Of a stretch of 64,000 nt of DNA, positions 1 to 6,888 are shown piece by piece. The stretch is from Rhodospirillaceae bacterium (GTDB taxonomy: Bacteria > Pseudomonadota > Alphaproteobacteria > Rhodospirillales > Rhodospirillaceae). The number at the start of each line of letters is the position of its first letter. Position 1 is the first letter of the stretch. The notes beneath the pieces were generated by a model that was given only the letters and a program-made list of their open reading frames with translations, made no database searches and was not told where the DNA came from. Position numbers and translations under genes: made by a program. The stretch spans positions 62,001 through 126,000 of the forward strand of contig CANJSF010000004.1 of assembly GCA_947476925.1 (NCBI GenBank), read 5' to 3'.

Positions 1-625
1 TCGCACGATCAAACGGGATCGCCGCCCGACCGCGCGCCATATCCAGCAACTGATCGCGATTGAGGACGCGGCGTGGATGCTCAACAAACGCCACCAGCAA
101 TTCGTATTCACCCGCCGTCAGCAAAATTGCTTCGCCATTCTTACGCAACGTGCGTGTCGCGGTTTCCAAAGAAAAATCTTCAAACCGAACAATCTCGCCG
201 CTGCCTTCCGTAATTGGCACCACAGGACCAAGAGGTGCGACGGTTGTCCGGCGCAACACCGCTTTGATGCGTGCGGCCAATTCACGCGGGTTGAAAGGCT
301 TGGGAATGTAGTCGTCCGCACCCACTTCCAGGCCAATGATGCGGTCGACATCCTCGCCCATGGCGGTGAGCATGATGATGGGAATGTCCGAATCGGCGCG
401 CACCTGGCGGCACAGCGTCAAGCCATCATCGCCCGGCATCATCAAGTCCAAAACGATAAGGTCGATTTTCCAATCCTTCAGCGCCTGCTGCATATCGCGA
501 CCATCTTTCGCCGTGGTCACGCGAAATTCGTGCTTGGTCAAAAAGCGGCTCAGCAATTCGCGAATCTCGGTGTCGTCGTCGACAATGAGGATATGCGGCT
601 TGGCGGTTTCAGTTGCGGTGCTCAT
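1..625 (-). CDS. OmpR/PhoB-family response regulator (partial)
   Basis: Two-component response regulator, cut by the left edge so its C-terminus is missing. Read on the minus strand from the ATG at 625, it begins with a receiver domain: acidic pair in ILIVDDD, phospho-acceptor Asp in LIVLDLMMPGDDG, conserved Thr in MLTAMGE and Lys in YIPKPFNPREL. The start of a winged-helix trans_reg_C domain follows (ETATRTLRKNGEAILLTAGE). Its histidine kinase is probably just outside the window. It is divergent from the small ORF and PepSY-like gene, with repeated GTTAC motifs between them that may be its own binding sites. The family is certain; the signal it senses is unknown. Confidence 0.93.
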   Translation of the reverse strand, partial: MSTATETAKPHILIVDDDTEIRELLSRFLTKHEFRVTTAKDGRDMQQALKDWKIDLIVLDLMMPGDDGLTLCRQVRADSDIPIIMLTAMGEDVDRIIGLEVGADDYIPKPFNPRELAARIKAVLRRTTVAPLGPVVPITEGSGEIVRFEDFSLETATRTLRKNGEAILLTAGEYELLVAFVEHPRRVLNRDQLLDMARGRAAIPFDRA

Positions 626-679
626 GGGCGACAACTTATCGCGCAAAGCCGCAGAATTCCAAGGATTCCGGCAACTGCG

Positions 680-746
680 TGTAACATCAAGGCCCCTGGT
701 TACAACCCGTTACACTTTAATACAGGGCCAGACATCGGACTGTTAC
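680..746. promoter_or_regulatory. Candidate response-regulator boxes (GTTAC repeats)
   Basis: Two GTTAC motifs start at 699 and 709, exactly 10 bp apart on the same face of the helix. The inverse GTAAC lies at 681-685 and another GTTAC at 742-746. OmpR-family regulators bind tandem half-sites about one helical turn apart, and the adjacent divergent gene encodes such a regulator, so this is a plausible autoregulatory site also controlling the genes at 816 and 959. Inferred from spacing only. Confidence 0.45.
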
Positions 747-815
747 AGGATGGGATCATAAATGCTTCCACAAGCCGAGCGGAACCCCGAGCGGCACACA
801 TAAAGGAAAACGAAA

Positions 816-908
816 ATGGAAAGCATCTTTTTGAACACGATCATCAGCTTGATGGGCCTGAGCACCGCCTGGATGGGCATCAGCACGATCTTCTCGAAGT
901 CAGCCTAA
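816..908 (+). CDS. 30-residue hydrophobic peptide (small membrane protein candidate)
   Basis: Short ORF beginning MESIFLNTIISLMG and ending in SKSA. It is preceded by AAAGGA at 802-807, eight bases before the ATG, a good ribosome-binding site. The middle is uncharged and hydrophobic enough for one membrane span, with charged residues only near the ends (Glu2, Lys28). It lies 50 bp before the exported PepSY-like gene in the same direction and may share its promoter and response-regulator control. I recognise no family. It could be a small membrane regulator of the linked two-component system; function unknown. Confidence 0.5.
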   Translation: MESIFLNTIISLMGLSTAWMGISTIFSKSA

Positions 909-958
909 AGCCGCCAGCATCGTCGCCTACCACATCACCCCAAATCGGAGTCACCCCC

Positions 959-1693
959 ATGACCTCTCGCGCGCTTAAGACCTCTCCCCTCGCCCTTATC
1001 ATCGGCTTGGGCCTTCTGGCACCTGTTGCTGCGTTTGCGGAAGCCCCGGGCATGGATGGCCCCCGAATGGGTGGCGACATGGGTGGGCCAGGCGGGCGCG
1101 GCATGGAACGCATGGCCGAGCGCATGAAAGAGCGCTGCGAGAAAATGGAAGCCCGTTTGGCCGACATGAACAAAAAGCTGACAGCCGAGCAAGTGCGCGA
1201 CATCGTTGCGGGCAACTTGGCCCAAGCGGGCAACCCCAACATCAAGGTCGGCAAGGTGCAAGCCAAAGGCGAAGGTGTTGTCGCAGTCGAGATTGTCACC
1301 AAAGACGGCGCGTTGGTAAACACGCGTGAGATCTCGACTAAAACCGGCATGCCGGTCGAAGCAGGCCAACGCTGCGACAAAATTGAAGAGCGCATTGAAA
1401 AGGCCAGCCAGCGCCGCGAGCAAGGTGGCCCCGGCAGACGCATGGGTGGTCGCATGGCCGAAGGTATGGCGTTAATGGGCGGTGGGCCCGATCGCGACCT
1501 CAACCTCAGCGCTGCCCAAGTGAAAACCTTAGCCGAAGCGCGCCTCATCATGATGGGCAATCCGAATTTAAAGGTCGGCGCTGTGAAGGAAAAAGACAAA
1601 AACACCTACACGGTCGACATTGTCGCGTCGAATAACTCGCTCGTCCTCCAACGCGAAGTCGACAAGCACACTGGCCGCACAGAGAAAAATTAA
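959..1693 (+). CDS. Exported protein with two PepSY-like repeats
   Basis: 244 residues. A Sec signal peptide (residues 1-27, cleavage near AFA-EA) is followed by a Gly/Met-rich linker and two similar segments, about residues 74-133 and 183-242. Each begins LTAEQVR or LSAAQVK, continues GNPN-(I/L)-KVG-x-V, and ends in a strand pair (VAVEIVTKDG, YTVDIVASNN) and an arginine turn. This resembles a duplicated PepSY-type domain, a fold that often inhibits or binds periplasmic partners. The linkers are rich in Met, Arg and Gly, which could bind metal. The reading frame stays open far upstream, but the signal peptide fixes the start at 959. Probably regulated by the divergent response regulator. Exact role unknown. 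Confidence 0.8.
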   Translation: MTSRALKTSPLALIIGLGLLAPVAAFAEAPGMDGPRMGGDMGGPGGRGMERMAERMKERCEKMEARLADMNKKLTAEQVRDIVAGNLAQAGNPNIKVGKVQAKGEGVVAVEIVTKDGALVNTREISTKTGMPVEAGQRCDKIEERIEKASQRREQGGPGRRMGGRMAEGMALMGGGPDRDLNLSAAQVKTLAEARLIMMGNPNLKVGAVKEKDKNTYTVDIVASNNSLVLQREVDKHTGRTEKN

Positions 1694-1769
1694 CCTTCAC
1701 GAATGCTGGTCGAGACACCCAAAGAGGCCCCCAGCCTTCTTTCGATCCGTCACTCTCGACCGACCCCAG

Positions 1770-1810
1770 CCCCGGCGGTGCCCCCCAGCCCGCCGGGGTT
1801 CATTTTTTCG
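1770..1810 (+). terminator. Rho-independent terminator after the PepSY-like gene
   Basis: CCCCGGCGG at 1770-1778 pairs perfectly with CCGCCGGGG at 1790-1798 across an 11-base loop. It is followed by TTCATTTTTT, a normal intrinsic terminator for the plus strand. Confidence 0.85.
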
Positions 1811-2022
1811 CCTTATTGTAAGCCCCCCCCATTTGGGGATGACGGCGGCTACGCTTTAGTTGGTACCTCTCCTGCCACGACTTCTGATCCTAAGCAGCTT
1901 CGTGAAGCACCAGAAAAGTTGAGGCAACCATGCACATTCAAGATTCCTCAAATTTGAGGCCCAAGCCCTCCAATAACCAATCGTAAGGCTCACAACTGAG
2001 CGTGTTTGGGGGGATATTTGCC
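1811..2022. other. Intergenic stretch with a 14-bp palindrome
   Basis: Together with the terminator before it, this makes a gap of about 330 bases with no convincing gene. The only clear structure is the perfect palindrome CCTCAAATTTGAGG at 1946-1959, about 65 bp before the next start codon. It may be an operator for the Sel1-like gene. Nothing else recognised. Confidence 0.35.
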
Positions 2023-2484
2023 GTGCCTTCAGATCATCACCCCGAGCCCAACACGCGAGCGGACCAATCGGCGCTCGTTGCCATTGCACTGCTGGCAGTA
2101 GTGATTGGTGCCACATGGATCCGATCGATAGAAACTCGCCACGACCATCCGACAACGCCTGTGGTGCAGGCGAGGCTTGTCGCGCCGCAAACGATCTCGA
2201 AAGAAGAAGCCTTGGTCAACGAGCTGAGCGACAAAGCCTGCAAGGGCGACTTGGAAGCGAACCTGCGTCTCGGAGAAATCCTATTTTTTGGCAATGGCGT
2301 AAAACGCAATGTGCCGCTTGCCTATGCGAATGCCCGATATGCAACTGACAACATGAATGGCGGAAATGAGTATCTCGCGCGGAGTCTCGTGGCCATGATC
2401 GCGCAAAATATGAGTTATGAACAACGAGCCGCTGGCGATCGCCTGCGCCACAGCGCGATGCCATTCTGCCTCAGCGACCGCTAA
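2023..2484 (+). CDS. Small membrane-anchored Sel1-like protein
   Basis: 153 residues from GTG at 2023, chosen because GGGGGGAT at 2008-2015 lies at the right distance; an in-frame GTG at 2002 lacks this. One membrane span near the N-terminus (about residues 18-35, ALVAIALLAVVIGATWI) is followed by a periplasmic part with one Sel1/TPR-like repeat (ACKGDLEANLRLGEILFFG, then a pair of small helices with NVPLAYANARYA). Sel1 repeats mediate protein contacts. A single repeat gives no specific function. It stands alone between a terminator and an exported SDR-like gene. Confidence 0.6.
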   Translation: MPSDHHPEPNTRADQSALVAIALLAVVIGATWIRSIETRHDHPTTPVVQARLVAPQTISKEEALVNELSDKACKGDLEANLRLGEILFFGNGVKRNVPLAYANARYATDNMNGGNEYLARSLVAMIAQNMSYEQRAAGDRLRHSAMPFCLSDR

Positions 2485-2609
2485 CAAGGCGGCAGGACAA
2501 CGGAACTCGAGCGGCAAGCAGGTACAGTCGGCTTTGACCTTCTCTTGAGTAGGCTGCACGGTTCACCTACAGTCCCTTTGTCAATTCCATTTGCCAAAGG
2601 ACGGCCGCC

Positions 2610-3317
2610 ATGAAAAAGCCCCTCGCGTTAATGCTTGCTGTCGCTTTGTCTGCTTTTAGTTTTGCGGCCACGGCCGCCGACAACGTGCTGGTGTTTGGCG
2701 GCAGTCGCGCCACCGGCCTTGAGGCCGTAAAAGCGCTGGTCGCCAAAAAAGATAAAGTCAGCGTGGTTGTGCGTGCGTCATCGGACACCACCGAGCTCAA
2801 AAAGCTGGGCGTGACATTGGTGACAGGTGATGTGCTGCAACCGGCCGAGGTTCAAAAAGCTTTTGCATCCGCCAAGTTCAGCGCCGTTGTCAGCGCGCTG
2901 GGCGGTAAGCGCGGCGAGCCCAGCCCCGACTTCGAAGGCGTCAAGAACATCGCTGATGCTGCCAAAGCAGCCGGCGTGAAACGCATGGTGATTGTGACCG
3001 CCATTGGCGTGGGCGATTCCAACGCCATGATGCCCGAGGCGCTGAAGAAGATTTTGCAGCCCACCATGATCGAGAAAGGCAAAGGCGAGGATTACTTGGT
3101 TGCGTCGGGCCTTGACTACACCATCATTCGACCAGGCGGATTGAAGAACGGCCCGGCCACGGGCAAATCGTCGCTCACCGACGACCACACCGCGCATTCC
3201 GACATCAACCGCGAAGACCTTGGCAAATTGGTAGCCGACAGCGTGGCCGACAAAAAGACCTTCCGCAAAATCATGCACGCCGTTGACCCGACGCTGCCCT
3301 CGGCGGAGATGAAGTAG
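2610..3317 (+). CDS. Exported NAD(P)-binding SDR/NmrA-like protein
   Basis: 235 residues. The N-terminus is a typical signal peptide (MKKPLALMLAVALSAFSFA, cleavage near ATA-AD). It leads directly into a Rossmann fold: NVLVFGGSRATG is the dinucleotide-binding loop. VTGDVLQPAEV, VVSALGGKRGEP and the conserved YTIIRPGGL segment of NmrA/atypical SDRs follow. Relatives bind NAD(P) and act as dehydratases, reductases or sensors, normally in the cytosol. A signal peptide here is unusual because free dinucleotides are scarce in the periplasm. The start has no competitor, since the hydrophobic leader immediately precedes the first strand. Substrate unknown. Confidence 0.8.
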   Translation: MKKPLALMLAVALSAFSFAATAADNVLVFGGSRATGLEAVKALVAKKDKVSVVVRASSDTTELKKLGVTLVTGDVLQPAEVQKAFASAKFSAVVSALGGKRGEPSPDFEGVKNIADAAKAAGVKRMVIVTAIGVGDSNAMMPEALKKILQPTMIEKGKGEDYLVASGLDYTIIRPGGLKNGPATGKSSLTDDHTAHSDINREDLGKLVADSVADKKTFRKIMHAVDPTLPSAEMK

Positions 3318-3340
3318 CGCTGCTTTGTAAGCGGGCTTGT

Positions 3341-3373
3341 TATGCTTGTTAATGTCACGAATTAACAAGCATA
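3341..3373. repeat. Perfect 13-bp inverted repeat between convergent genes
   Basis: TATGCTTGTTAAT at 3341-3353 and ATTAACAAGCATA at 3361-3373 are exact reverse complements with a 7-base loop. It lies between the SDR-like and acetyltransferase genes, which converge here. AT-rich arms without a clear T-run make it a weak bidirectional terminator or a protein-binding palindrome. Confidence 0.6.
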
Positions 3374-3416
3374 GCACTGAGTTATATACCGCAGCGGTAT
3401 CGTGCGCACCGCACGT

Positions 3417-3432
3417 TGTTTCACGTGAAACA
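3417..3432. promoter_or_regulatory. parS: parS centromere site (ParB binding)
   Basis: TGTTTCACGTGAAACA is a perfect 16-bp palindrome identical to the consensus bacterial parS sequence recognised by ParB. It lies between convergent genes, outside any supported CDS. ParB spreads from such sites, and ParA moves them during chromosome segregation. Chromosomal parS sites usually lie near the replication origin. No parA or parB is in the window. The exact match makes chance unlikely. Confidence 0.88.
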
Positions 3433-3480
3433 GCGTGCAGCAGCATTTCCTGAATCAATCGATCGCCATTTTCACGGCAC

Positions 3481-4008
3481 CTATTCCAGCACCCGATAAA
3501 AAAACGTCGCGCCGCACAGGCTGCCATCGGGGAATAGCGCATAGCCGGGGATTGTGCCTAAGCGCTGCCACCCCAGCCGCGCATAAAGACGCTCGGCATC
3601 GCCGCCGGCCGCAGTGTCCAGCACCAACAGTGTCTTCCCAAGTTCGCGTGCGGTCGCTTCTGCCGCTTGCATCAGCGCGGCACCAACACCTCGGCGGCGC
3701 GCACTGCGATGCACCAGCATTTTTGCAATATCAGCGCGGTGCGGTTGATTGTCTTGCGGCGCGGGCACGACCTGGACGGTCCCGACAATCGTGCCGGTTG
3801 CTGTGTCTTCTGCCACCAGCAAGACGCGCTCCCCTCGTCCAGAGCTGGTCAATGCGTTCTGCCAAAAGGCCATCGCCTTTTCGCGCGGCATTGCGTGCAT
3901 GAAGTTGACTGACGCACCGCCAGCCACGCAATCGAGCAGAACGTCGGCGAGTTCTTCGATCGCTTTAGGCTCGTTGTCGGCGCGGTGAATGCGGATGGAA
4001 TGGGTCAT
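3481..4008 (-). CDS. GNAT-family N-acetyltransferase
   Basis: 175 residues from the ATG at 4008 (MTHSIRIHRADNEP); the frame extends upstream, but the GNAT fold starts here. The acetyl-CoA pyrophosphate loop is visible as RSARRRGVGAAL (R-x-x-G-x-G/A), preceded by the MLV strand. The later segments LLVLDTAAGGDAERLYARLGWQ and GTIPGYALFPDG match motif B of small-molecule acetyltransferases. The substrate cannot be told from sequence. It is divergent from the SOS-box radical SAM gene, and its 3' end is about 50 bp from parS. Confidence 0.85.
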   Translation of the reverse strand: MTHSIRIHRADNEPKAIEELADVLLDCVAGGASVNFMHAMPREKAMAFWQNALTSSGRGERVLLVAEDTATGTIVGTVQVVPAPQDNQPHRADIAKMLVHRSARRRGVGAALMQAAEATARELGKTLLVLDTAAGGDAERLYARLGWQRLGTIPGYALFPDGSLCGATFFYRVLE

Positions 4009-4090
4009 GGATCTTGTCGAAAAATTTGGCTGCCATCTTGAACGATCACGTTCGCAGTTCAAAGTTTCTCCGATCTCCATAAATACAAAT

Positions 4091-4105
4091 GTTCTTGTTT
4101 TGTTC
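4091..4105 (+). promoter_or_regulatory. LexA (SOS) box, alphaproteobacterial type
   Basis: GTTC at 4091-4094, seven bases, then GTTC at 4102-4105: the direct-repeat GTTC-N7-GTTC operator of alphaproteobacterial LexA. It lies 25 bp before the radical SAM start codon and 82 bp from the divergent acetyltransferase start, where a repressor would block transcription. This argues for DNA-damage induction of the radical SAM gene. Confidence 0.75.
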
Positions 4106-4130
4106 TTATGATCCGTGTATGGTTTTCGCC

Positions 4131-5267
4131 ATGCAAAACCCGGTGTTGCACTCGAAAAACCGCTATTTGGGCGGTGCGCTGGACAGCACGCACGCCGCCC
4201 ACCCCGATGCCCGGCGCGGGCGCGGCGCGGTGGGCAATCCATCGGGGCGGTTCGAGCGCGAGCATCGCGAGACTATCGACGATGGCTGGGACAACGTCGA
4301 TCTGCCGCCGCCGCCCTTGCACACAACAGTGCTGCGCGACACCAGCAAAACCATCATCGCGCGCAACCAATCGCCCGACATTCCCTTTGACCGTTCGATC
4401 AACCCCTATCGCGGCTGCGAGCACGGCTGCATTTATTGCTTCGCGCGGCCCACGCATGCGTGGTTAGGGATGTCGCCGGGCTTGGACTTCGAGAGCAAAA
4501 TTATGATGAAGCCCGATGCCGACGTGTTGTTGGATAAAGCGTTGCGTGCATCCAGTTATACCTGCCGCGTCATGGCCATGGGCACGAACACCGACCCCTA
4601 CCAACCCATCGAGCGCAAATACCAAATTACGCGCAGTGTGCTGCAGGTGTTGGCGCAGTTTGCTCACCCCGTGGGTATCGTCACCAAGTCGGCGCTCATC
4701 ACGCGCGATATCGATATTCTGGCGCCCATGGCCGCGCAGCAACTTGCCAAATGCGCGGTGTCGATCACCACACTGGACGCCAAACTCGCGCGGCAAATGG
4801 AGCCGCGCGCCTCTACGCCCACGCGACGGCTTGAGGCGATTAAGCAACTGAGTGCGGCGGGAATTTCAACGGCTGTGATGTTTGCGCCCGTTATTCCGGC
4901 ACTCAATGATCATGAAATGGAATCCGTCCTCGAGGCCGCCCGCGATGCCGGCGCGCGTGAAGCGGGCTACGTGATGCTGCGCATGCCCCTGGAAGTGCGT
5001 GATTTGTTTCAAGAATGGCTGGCCGAGGCCGTGCCCGGCCGCGCGCAACACGTGATGAAATTGATCCGCGATATGCGCAGCGGGCGCGACTACGACCCCG
5101 AGTGGCATTCGCGCATGAGCGCCACGGGCCCAATCGCCGATATGGTCAAGCGGCGGTTTGTGCTGGCTTGCAAAAATCTGGGCCTGAACGAGCGCACGTA
5201 TAAGCTGGACACCACGCGTTTCAATCCACCACCCCAAAGTGGAGATCAGTTGTCGTTGTTTGGGTGA
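4131..5267 (+). CDS. SplB-like radical SAM protein (PA0069 family)
   Basis: 378 residues from the ATG at 4131; upstream in-frame ATGs at 4119 and 4089 are possible but less likely. The radical SAM cluster motif is CEHGCIYCFAR (C-x3-C-x2-C), followed by ARPTHAWLG, MGTNTDPYQPIE and the barrel strands VGIVTKS and VSITTLD. This pattern belongs to the PA0069/Rv2578c family, related to spore photoproduct lyase SplB. Family members are often near DNA-repair genes, but their reaction is not settled. A LexA box lies directly upstream. A TRAP-type binding protein starts 31 bp downstream and may be cotranscribed. Confidence 0.88.
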   Translation: MQNPVLHSKNRYLGGALDSTHAAHPDARRGRGAVGNPSGRFEREHRETIDDGWDNVDLPPPPLHTTVLRDTSKTIIARNQSPDIPFDRSINPYRGCEHGCIYCFARPTHAWLGMSPGLDFESKIMMKPDADVLLDKALRASSYTCRVMAMGTNTDPYQPIERKYQITRSVLQVLAQFAHPVGIVTKSALITRDIDILAPMAAQQLAKCAVSITTLDAKLARQMEPRASTPTRRLEAIKQLSAAGISTAVMFAPVIPALNDHEMESVLEAARDAGAREAGYVMLRMPLEVRDLFQEWLAEAVPGRAQHVMKLIRDMRSGRDYDPEWHSRMSATGPIADMVKRRFVLACKNLGLNERTYKLDTTRFNPPPQSGDQLSLFG

Positions 5268-5298
5268 CTCACAGTTTTTTGCTGATAAACTGCGAGCC

Positions 5299-6312
5299 AT
5301 GCCCATACCACTTTCTCGACGTGCCCTTCTTGCCACCTCCGCTGCTTTGGCGGTAACGCCTGCGAACGCGGCAACCGAAGTGGCCGTTGGGGCTTATGTG
5401 ATTCCCGGTTCGCCGGGCGCCAAACTCTTCACCGATTTTGCCGAGCGCCTGAAGACTCAGTCGAACGGTGCGCTGGCACCAAACATGCTGATTCATGGCG
5501 AGGGCGGCTCGGAAGAACAGGTGCTCACGGCCTTGCGGCGCGGGCGCATTCAGGTGGCGTCACTCTCGACGCTGGTGTTATCGAGCGTTATCCCCGAGGT
5601 CGGCGTGCTGACCATCCCGTTCCTTCACGACAGCCTGGCGGAAGTGGATTTCATCATCGACACGGTTGTCATTCCGCGCGTCAATGAACTTGCCAAAGAT
5701 AAAGGCCTTGTGGCGTTGCGGTGGTTGGAACTGGGGCCGCAAAACATTTTTGCAAAAAAGCCTATCCGCACGCCTGCGGATGCCAAAAGTGTGCGCCTGC
5801 GCACCACGCAAGATATTGCGACCAAATTATTTCTAGAGGCTGTCAAAGCCGATGTGATTTATCTGCCCAGCCCCGATGTTATTCCATCGTTGCAAACCGG
5901 TTTGCTGGACGGCGGCGTCACGCCGACGATCGCCTATGCAGAGACGGGTTTGGTGCGCGATGCGCCGCACTATTCGTTGGTGGGCTTCTGTCAAATCGGC
6001 AACATGATTTTGGCCAACAAGAAATGGCTGGACGATTTGCCGGCCGAGCAGGCCCGCATTGTGCGCGATTCATTTGCCAGCAACGCTGAAATCCGTACTC
6101 TCATTCGCGCTGCAGCCGCCTCGGGCCTGGCGCGTCAAAAAGAGTTGGGCTTTACGTCCTATGACCTCACACCCGAACAACGCGCGGCGTGGAAAGTTCT
6201 CACTACCGGTATCGACAAGCAAGTCATCGCCGAATTGGGCGGCCAATCACAAAGTTTGTTCGACGCAGTGCAAGCTGGGAAAAAGGCATTCGCGGCAAGT
6301 CAGGTGAGATAG
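5299..6312 (+). CDS. TRAP-type solute-binding protein, DctP family (orphan)
   Basis: 337 residues from the ATG at 5299. MPIPLSRRALLATSAALAV carries a twin Arg (RR) and a hydrophobic stretch ending in ANA-AT, a Tat or Sec leader. The mature part matches DctP proteins: LFTDFAERLKTQSNG, GRIQVASLSTLVLSSVIPEV, the RLRTTQDIA strand with the substrate Arg, and LDGGVTPTIAYAETGL. These bind small carboxylates for TRAP transporters. No DctQ or DctM membrane subunit is nearby, so it must serve a remote transporter or act as a sensor protein. It follows the radical SAM gene by 31 bp. Confidence 0.85.
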   Translation: MPIPLSRRALLATSAALAVTPANAATEVAVGAYVIPGSPGAKLFTDFAERLKTQSNGALAPNMLIHGEGGSEEQVLTALRRGRIQVASLSTLVLSSVIPEVGVLTIPFLHDSLAEVDFIIDTVVIPRVNELAKDKGLVALRWLELGPQNIFAKKPIRTPADAKSVRLRTTQDIATKLFLEAVKADVIYLPSPDVIPSLQTGLLDGGVTPTIAYAETGLVRDAPHYSLVGFCQIGNMILANKKWLDDLPAEQARIVRDSFASNAEIRTLIRAAAASGLARQKELGFTSYDLTPEQRAAWKVLTTGIDKQVIAELGGQSQSLFDAVQAGKKAFAASQVR

Positions 6313-6888
6313 TCCCCTCAATCGCCCTCATCGGCGCTCTTGCTGGCGAAGCGTTGGCCCTGGGGCAGGAACGCCGTTGAGAAGAAGGTGGAATTCAAAA
6401 ACAATTTCGAGATTCCATGCCATTAGGCGCGAAATGCTGGGTTATCGGCAAACAAGACGGCACCGCCTTTTCCGCGCCGTTCGGCGATCACAGCGGCACA
6501 GCCCGGCAATTTTTCAAGTCTCCGCCGTCACGAAGCCTGCGAGGTTTGGCCCATCCGTAAAAGCCACGACAGTCGCAGAGGGGTTTTTCGCACGCCCCAA
6601 GATGACGCGGACGCACTGCAAATCATGCGATTAACAATCATTAACAGACGGCGTGTGTGACACGTCAGCAACACCCTGGCACCAAAACCCAGTTGCCCAC
6701 ATCCAAAGGCTGCTTGAGCATTGCAAACAAAGCGTTTTTGGCTACCTTCGCGGGCGGTGGAGGGAAATAACCAGTTGCCACGCTTGGGTGCCTCGGTTTC
6801 GAGGCGTTACCATTGGCGACGATGAAGCCCCAGAAAAAGAGCGCAGGATATTTGTCCGGCGTAAAAATTGCAGTCCAAGGAGTCACAC
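6313..6888. other. Gene-free stretch before the TonB receptor
   Basis: About 575 bases with only short overlapping ORFs lacking ribosome-binding sites and recognisable domains. GC content drops in places (ATTAACAATCATTAACAG near 6632-6650). It presumably holds the TonB receptor promoter and any regulator sites. No known RNA family, tRNA or strong hairpin recognised. Confidence 0.4.

Noticed and set aside
77-958. Upstream open frame of the PepSY-like gene
   Set aside because: It covers the response-regulator gene on the other strand and has no signal-peptide or domain logic; the signal peptide starts at 959.
880-1605. Minus-strand 241-codon frame
   Set aside because: Shadow of the Gly/Met-rich PepSY-like gene; no ribosome-binding site or domain.
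2778-3542. Minus-strand 254-codon frame
   Set aside because: Opposite the SDR-like gene, whose Rossmann motifs are unmistakable; composition is His/Cys-rich as in shadow frames.
4039-4062. TTGAAC/GTTCAA dyad near the acetyltransferase start
   Set aside because: Arms of six bases with a 12-base gap can easily occur by chance; not reported as an operator.
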